DNA from: Lineus longissimus
Taxonomy: Eukaryota; Nemertea; Pilidiophora; Heteronemertea; Lineidae
Length of the DNA stretch: 64,000 nt
Assembly (NCBI RefSeq): GCF_910592395.1
Contig: NC_088321.1
Coordinates: 14,694,001 to 14,758,000 of the forward strand
Direction of reading: 5' to 3'
Under the pieces are notes generated by a model. It saw only the letters and a program-made list of their open reading frames with translations. It made no database searches and was not told the DNA's origin. The translations under genes were made by a program, and so were the position numbers. Below are positions 15,001-24,000 of this stretch, one piece after another (the stretch's first letter is position 1; each line of letters begins with the position of its first letter).

Positions 15001-18000
15001 AAATAAACCTTTACCGATGCATGCAGTTCTAAAATAAAACAAACTCTTTCCCCACATTTCTTCAACCCATATGCCAGTTGCATAAAATAGACCCCTCCCC
15101 CCCGAATGCCATCGAACAACGGAACTATCATCATTGTCAATTTCAAAAGAAATGTCTTGATGCAACTGGTATCATCTACCTTCAGGTTTTGGCTTTTTCA
15201 CTGAAGAAAAAAATGTAACTGAAATGAGTTCTAGATTCTCACATCACTTTTCATGATACATGCCATTCTCATGCAAGGCTGCATGCAGTGATAACCAGTG
15301 CCAAAATATCCTGTATTCAGGACCAATGAACTTCCAGCTCAAGAAAGAATCAATCATTGCACCACGTCATGTCACATCAGTGCATCACAGATGCCGTATT
15401 AAGTCACCATGACAAGACATGATTGAATACTCATAATTTCCAGAACAGAGAGCTTAAACATCTTGAAAACAGGATATTTTAGAACTGGGTGCACTGTCGT
15501 TCAGCCTTGCACACACGTGTAGAACAGCATTTTCCGTTTCAAAGGGAAACAAAATTTAAACACATGATTAACTTGATTGGAGCTACTTCAGATCTTCATA
15601 TGACTTGTAAATCAACTGCTCACAACGGATTTTAAAACCAATCAATCAAACCTACATGTAAAATAAATCAAATTGTGCAAACAATATCTCTTCTGGGAGT
15701 TTCTATATAAACAACAGCAATTTTGTAGGATTTACACACGATTGGAGGGGCAAAACATCTCTGACATCAACAAACTTAGGACAGTGACTTTTATCTACTT
15801 CTAAACCTATCTTTACTACTTGGTCAAAAACCTTGTGTCAGTGACATTTATTTTTAAACAGTTTAAGGCACTTCTTTTACGCCACAAATTTACTCTCTCA
15901 CTAATTTTGCTCAACATAAGACACAACCTTTAGATAGATTAACAACATGGGCTAACATTTCCTCATACATCCTGGACAGCTTAGTGCAAATTTGGGATCT
16001 TCTCGAAAAGATTGAAGCTGATAAAGACAGGAGTTTTAGACTTCGGAACTATGTTTTCCAGTTTTCAGTCTTCTGAACTATGTTTTCCAGTTTTCAGTCT
16101 TCTGAACTATGTTTTCCAGTTTTCATTCTTCTTCTGAACTATGTTTTCCGTATTTTTGTCTTCTGAACTATGTTTTCCATTTTTCAGTTCTCTGAACTAT
16201 GTTTTCCAGTTTTCAGTCTTCTGAACTACGTTTTCCAGTTTTCAGTCTTCTGAACTATGTTAATAGGATATTACTGTATTTCCCCGCTTCAATCAAATTT
16301 GAGAAGATCCCTCATCACAGAAAGATAGATGACATTCTAAAATGTTCTTCCACCGCGGACATGCAATACCTTTATCCTTCTTTTTCTGCTTCTTTTTTGC
16401 TGTGGAAAAATCATCAAATGAATGAACAGAAAATACATGAAATTGCTTCAAATAGAGAGGGTATCCCTAATAGAGAGGGTGTCCCTAATAGAGAGGTTCT
16501 GCTGTATTAAGTTCCACTGTATGTCCATTAGCGAAGAAAACACAGACATCAAACGGCTTGTGCAGGAGATATACACATTTTATACAGTATATTTTGCAGT
16601 GCATACATTTACGATCCTACTAAACACTTTCTCACTGACAAATCTAACAATAGAGAGGTTAAGATTCTGATCAGAGAGGGATTTCGATGACGGATATTGT
16701 GTTGCCTGTTTTCAGAAATTGCGTTGCCTGTTTTCAGAAATTGCATTGCCTGTTTTCAGAAATTGCAATGCCTGTTTTCAGAAACTGCGTTGCCTGTTTT
16801 CAGAAATTGCGTTGCCTGTTTTCAGAAATTGCGTTGCCTGTTTTCAGAAATGCTATGAAAGTTGAAACAGTGCGTCTTCAATGTCGGGTATGTCCAAAAA
16901 CAATCGACCTCACGATGTCAATCAGAGAAAAAAATAACTTCGTTCCCGGATCAAAATCTAAACCTCTCTATTTTTCATAAGCACAGAGACGAATCTTAAA
17001 AGATTGATCTTTCAAACTTTGAAAATATTTGGAACAAGTTGAGACACATGTGTTGAGAACGTGAGAATATTGTATAAACAATGCATTGGCAAAATAATTT
17101 TAAAATGCCGCACAAACAAATTTGATCAATTTTGACTTGTTTTTTACCAAATTGAAGTCGTCAACTAACAATTCTATGAAAAGACTTATCTCTGTGAACT
17201 TTCATACACTCAAGACTGAGGGCCCAAGATGAATCCGACTGATATTGACTCCATATCATAAACACTTTGAAATATCAATAAACTAGTAAATGGTTGACTT
17301 CACTGTTACATCAGCCCTCAGTCTCTACCTCACAACATCAAACTGAAACCGTGCAAATACCTTTTTTCGTTTTTTTGTGCTTCTTTTTTTTCCCAGGTGA
17401 AGCTTCTTCAGACATGTCTTGTTCAGACACGTCTGAGGCAAAACAAAACAAGCATTTGTAAGATATTTTACGAAAAAGAACAAAAATGCTGAAGTTGATA
17501 TTCACACTGATTTACTATGAAAATAGTGAATATTCGAAGGACAGATTTTCCCATTCAATCACACTAAATTTGGCGCAGGTCGGAATACACGGGCCAAAAA
17601 ATCCTCAAATATCCAGTTAAAATCCATCAGTCAATACCTCTTACTGAAGTTTAGGTTCATTTTCCAAGGGTAGCCCCGGGTACAGCCAGAGTCGCTATTC
17701 CATAACACTTGGAGAGGGAGATTCCGCTCTCCCTCTCAAGGCAAACCCATACCTTTTTCCCTCTCCGCTTGCTTAGCCTCTTCCATCTTCCTCAAGTCTT
17801 TCTGCTTGGCCTCCTGCGCTGACTTTTCCTCTTTCTCCGCATCATACTTCACTCCTGGAAGGGAAAAGACGAAATTGACAAGACAATTAAAGCGATTACT
17901 TCAGGTTTCTTGATGATAAAGAGGTTGAATACTTTCGACTCCCACTCAAACTTAACTCCAACAGCTAGTGATAACTTCTGATTAACCTAATTAACCTAAT

Positions 18001-21000
18001 TGACCATAGTTTAACAATATGAAAACATTCCTCAATTCAGTTGAATCAAAGTTGTCATTAGACGACTGTTATTCCGAATCAAAGTTAAAGTTGGAGTGGC
18101 AGTCGTAACTGATATGCTATAAATGTCTTGTCCTGGGACAATTAGGCCTCGATACGGCTAACTTAGGTGTTTCATGTTCAGATCCATAGTTTTGATGGTT
18201 CAGATCCATAGTTTTGACGGTCATGGCATATAATTTGTCTTCGTGGTTACTCTTGACACCTCCAGGTGGTGTATATTCAGCCGTCAACAGATGTGAGTAC
18301 TCACCGAGGTTTGGTACCGCCAAGACATACAATCCATCGATTGTTGCTATGACTGGAGCTGTGTAAAGATTCTTCCATGGAATCTTCAGCACCAGTTTAC
18401 CTGCAAAATACTGTCTCATTACACCAACGCCAAATGCAACCTAATATAGTAGAACCTCTCTATTAAGGACACCCTTGGGACTGACAAGTGCTGTCCTTAA
18501 TAGAGAGGTGTCCTGATTAGAGAGGTCAAATTGAATGGAGACAACCAATTTGGGACCAAAACTAGTGTCCTTAATAGAGAGGTTGTCCTCAATAGAGAGG
18601 TTGTCCTCAATAGAGAGGTTGTCCTCAATAGAGAGGTTGTCCTCAATAGAGAGGTTGTCCTCAATAGAGAGGTTGTCCTCAATAGAGAGGTTGTCCTCAA
18701 TAGAGAGGTTGTCCTCAATAGAGAGGTTGTCCTCAATAGAGAGGTTGTCCTCAATAGAGAGGTTGTCCTCAATAGAGAGGTTGTCCTCAATAGAGAGGTT
18801 GTCCTCAATAGAGAGGTTGTCCTCAATAGAGAGGTTGTCCTCAATAGAGAGGTTGTCCTCAATAGAGAGGTTGTCTTTAAAAGAGAGGCGTCCGCTAAGG
18901 GAGGTTCCACTGTACCATATAGAAATGGTGTCTTTATTTCAACGCTAACCAGCAGTGTATGCTCCCATTAGCCTCAACCACTAGCATGTACGCCATCCGA
19001 CATATCCAAAGTGATCTCTCTCCAGAGCAATCAATATATAATTAACTATGACAACTCTATATCGTGGAACTCATTTTTTATTAACTTGCCATCAAATTCA
19101 CTTTTTTCCAATTCTGTCCGTAACATATCTCTTGCGCTGATACAATACTAAAACTATGATATGATTCATATGGAATGTACGCGTATGTTGTGTTGTCAAT
19201 TTCACTATTACGTGACGTCTATGGGGATCACTCAATACATAACTCGCTTCGATAATGATATGTTAGGGATTGCATTTTTTCTTTAAAAGTTTGTGGGCAA
19301 TTTGACTGAAAGTTTCTAATTTTGCCAACCATGCCCATTGGAGATCTTTCAGTGCAACTCTAACTTGGTTAGGCAAAGGGACTTGGCCACATCAACACAG
19401 CATCTGATCTGAGACAAAATTATTTTATTCATACATAATTTCACTCATGCATAGCTAATTTTGGTTGTCCCATTCGCAGTCAATCTAGCAAACGGAAGGG
19501 TTGATGGGTGATCACATAAAATGCTGTTACCCCTGCTGATTGCCTTAACAACTGCATAACTAATCACCACGGTTAATCAAGCAAGAGCAATATCATGTAG
19601 GAATGAAATAATCTGTCTTAGATTGGAGACCATGCACAAGTCCCAATAGAACAAGTGAAATTTGTATCAGAGTGAAAAAACCCCACTGTGAGCCCCATTG
19701 ACATTGTAAGTACAACTCACTTGTGAAACTGACCAGGGTCATTAACTTAACAGTACTAATTAATAGTATATTGTGTAATTTATTTGTATCAGAGTGAAAA
19801 ACCCCCATTGTGAGCCCCATTGATATTGTAAGTACAACTCACTGGTGAAACTGACCAGGGTCATTAACTTTACAGTACTAATTAATAGTATATTGTGTAA
19901 TTTATTTGTATCAGAGTGAAAAACCCCCATTGTGAGCCCCATTGACATTGTAAGTACAACTCACTTGTGAAACTGACCAGGGTCATTAACTTAACAGTAC
20001 TAATTAATAGTATATTGTGTAATTTATTTGTATCAGAGTGAAAAACCCCCATTGTGAGCCCAATTGATATTGTAAGTACAACTCACTGGTGAAACTGACC
20101 AGGGTCATTAACTTTACAGTACTAATTAATAGTATATTGTGTAATTTATTTGTATCAGAGTGAAAAACCCCCATTGTGAGCCCCATTGACATTGTAAGTA
20201 CAACTCACTGGTGAAACTGACCAGGGTCATTAACTTAACAGTACTAATTAAAAGTATATGGTGTAATTTATTTGTATCAGAGTGAAAAACCCCCATTGTG
20301 AGCCCCATTGACATTGTAAGTACAACTCACTGGTGAAACTGACCAGGGTCATTAACTTTACAGTACTAATTAATAGTATATATTGTGTAATTTATTTGTA
20401 TCAGAGTGAAAAACCCCCATTGTGAGCCCCATTGACATTGTAAGTACAACTCACTGGTGAAACTGACCAGGGTCATTAACTTAACAGTATTAATTACTAG
20501 TATATTGTGTAATTTATAAGTTAACAATGGGCTTAGATATTTTGACACCTCCATGTGAGCTGTCCAGTACTCGGGGCATTTGGCCACATAAATTAGCAGT
20601 GAAAACATAAACCAACCAGCCAAATGTTTCAACTGAACCAAGTTTGTTCCCAGAGTATGGTAAGCGCCTACAATTGCATTAAAGTTTTTGCAGTCATTTC
20701 CACAATTTCCATATCATGTATGCAGAAGTGCACTTTTTGTTTGCACTGCCAAGACCTTCATTTCGAACAAGTACCACCAGTGTTCAACTACAGTGGAACC
20801 TCCTTTAGCGGACACCTCTCTATTAAGGACACCCTCTCTATTAAGGACACTAGTTTTGATCCCAAATTGGTTGTTTCCATTCAATTTGCCCTCTCTAATC
20901 AGGACACCTCTTTATTAAGGACAGTACTTTTCAGTCCCGAGGATGTCCGTTATAGAGAGGTTCTACTGTACTAGCATGTATGCCATCTGACACATTCCAA

Positions 21001-24000
21001 ACGATCTCTCTCGGGGATTAATCAATATATAATTGAGTATGATATCATAGTGATGTGAGTTAGAATGGGTGGTGGCAGGACTGTCTGCAGTACAGACAAG
21101 CTGGCACAGAGAGCTCAAATTAGGCCCGGACTTTCGTTTCCGTTTGAAATGTTGTACATGCACTTTTCGAGGCACTTTATATGAAGAGTGCCTGAGCTTA
21201 CCTAAGTGACCATGTTTGATGGTGACTGGGAGATTGAGATCATCCTGCAATTAAAGAGACAAGTGATTAGCAAATACACCGGTCTTCTTTGGCTTTCACC
21301 CCAATTTAAGAGACACTTTGACCCCCTAGTCCATGCCTAGAGTCCCCCTTTACAGTTGTTTTTGGATGCCACTACAGAAGGGCCCCAATTGGGTTCACTG
21401 GTTTGGTGACTCCAACTTTAGGCTAAACTTTAGAATCCCCGATCGGAAATGACGTAGTTTGATCGCATTCAACTATAAATCCATTGAACAGTGGTGCTTG
21501 GTTAGTCAACCGATGACCTTTTTTTGGGGTGTGATCGGGGATTGTAAACTTGTTCCCAACTTTAGCCTGGAACTATTAAAGAGTAGCCAAGCTCCATGTC
21601 AACTACTGTCCACTTAGATTGCATCTTTCATTTGGACTGGCTGACTTATTCGAAGAACGACACATCGTAGGGTTAGGCGTCTTTCTCGAGGACACTGAGA
21701 GTAATCAAACAGTGATCCTTCCCAGAGTTGAACTCGTGACCTCCTGATTAGGACCCCTGTACCGTTACAACTAATGAGTCTGTCTGCATCCAAACAGAAT
21801 CAACCTTTTCGAAGAGGTTTGTTGGGCGTTGACCAGTCATGGTTTACCCTGGAATAAATGGTCACAGTTGCTGATGGCCAAGTCGTCTTGGGCCTTCTGA
21901 CGTGTTCTGAGTCTGCGCATTTGATTTGTTTTGGCTCCAATTCGTCTTCTTTGAAAAGGCCTATAATCTACTTACCAAGGCACTTTGTTTGACATCAAGA
22001 TTCTGAAGGACGATGTCGCCTGAAATGATAATAGACAATAACGCATTGAGTAAGACGTTTATATCAGGAAGAGCCCCGTACACTAAGGACACCCTCTGGA
22101 CTGACAACGCTGTCCTTAACAGAGAGGTGTCCTGATAAGAGAGGACAAATTGAATGGAAACCACCACTGTCTTTGGGACCAAAACTGGAGTCCTTAATAG
22201 AGAGGTTGTCCTTAATAGAGAGGTTGTCCTTAATAGAGAGTGTCCCACTTATGGAGGTTCCACTGCACCAGGAAAGGGAATGGGTCGACTGGGTTGTCTG
22301 CTCCATTTCTCGGGGAGCGGGGTCTTGGCACAATGGTTGAGCGTCAGCCTTGTGTTCGGAAGGTCCCGGGTTCAACACCCGGCTGGCGCCACTTTGTGAC
22401 CAATAATGGTCACGATCAATTTGTCCATTTCTTCTTCTAGTCCCCCTTTAAAACATATGTCAATAAATGACTTAATATCCTCGATCATTTCAGCACCGAC
22501 TGAAAAAAGCTCAACCTATCAATGGTACGGGTCATTTGAGCAACACAGTTCTTTTGTGACCAAATGAATTTATCCATTTTTGCTAATTATCCAAAGCACT
22601 CGTTAGAGCTTTATGTTGATCATGTATCAGTTATCACATGATTTGATCTCTCTAATCAGGACACCTCTCTATCAAGGACAGCACTTGTCAGTACTGAGGG
22701 TGTCCTTAATAGAGAGGTTCTATACAAGCACCACTGATGGATAGATGAAAGCACAATTACAGTGTAACCTCACTTAGCAGACACCTCTATATTAAGAACA
22801 GCCCTATTGAGGACACTAGGTTTGGTCCCTAAGTTGTTATTTCCATTCAATTTGACCTCTCTTATCAGGACACTTCTCTATTATTAGGACAGCACTTGTC
22901 AGTCAGGTCGGTGTCTTTACTAGAGAAGTTATATTGCACTGTACACAGCCATACCACAAGAGTGCACCTCACATGACTGCTTAGAATATTATTTGCATCA
23001 CTACTTATCATACCATTTCATTCCACAGCTGTCACTCTGTTAATAGTCGATTAAAAGTTATCTATCCAAGGCCAGTTCTTGATTTTCTGAACTGGTAATG
23101 CACACAACTGTTTATTTTTCGTGATTTGAGAGGATAAAGCATCACAGAACTCTTTAAAATTCAACTTCGAGGCATAAAATGACCAATTTTTTCAAAATCT
23201 GTTGGCACGTCAACCAGATTATTCTTTCTCTTGGCCTTACCCGTCTGTCAATAACAGAATGACTAGATTCATGTACACAGGCCTGCTGACAACTAATAAT
23301 GTATCATGTGGTTGATAAAATTCAACCTAATTGAACTTTTAAGGGAAAGCACCAACAGATCTTAATAATAATATAATTTTCCCAAGGAGTTTCATTATAT
23401 CAAGAGGACACACTTCGCCTTATTTAGATCAGGGTCAGGAAAATAGAAATGCAGTTACACACAATGCTGTAGAGCAGTTATTGTACATGCAACATCGCTG
23501 AAACTTGGTATGTATAGTATTTTTTAATCTGCACAACACCAATGTTAAAATTTACATTCACACTCACAGTACTTATTTAATGCAAATTTTCAAATTCAAC
23601 TACAAATCTCAAATTTTTAGAACAGCGTGACCTTTAACCAAGAACCAACACTCAGCAAACACTGCAGATGATGTGTTCATTGAGTTCTGCCCAGCACATT
23701 AAATTCTCTTTCAATTTTACTTCCATTCTATAGCATTTGAGACACAACTGAACTAAAAGTAGAGGCAAAGCATATCGATGAATTTTTACACCCCGATCAG
23801 CCAACACCATCAGGTAGACCACGAACAGCTAGGAATGCTAATTCTTCAGTTACAAATCTTAAATGCTCACATGAATCTACTAAACCAGACTACAGTTGTA
23901 GGCGTACCATACTCCGACCTGGTAAACCATTGGCAGCGAGGGCAATAGAGTCTATGCTGATGTATCTGGTGCATCAGGAGCTGTACTGCCTTGAAGATTC

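Noticed and set aside
18497..18971. Long frames on both strands with VVLNRE / LLRTTS / IERLSS repeats
   Set aside because: An 18 bp tandem unit keeps all frames open; it is a MITE-internal minisatellite, not a repeat protein.
22316..22400. A functional tRNA gene
   Set aside because: A and B boxes are present but no acceptor stem forms; better read as a SINE head.
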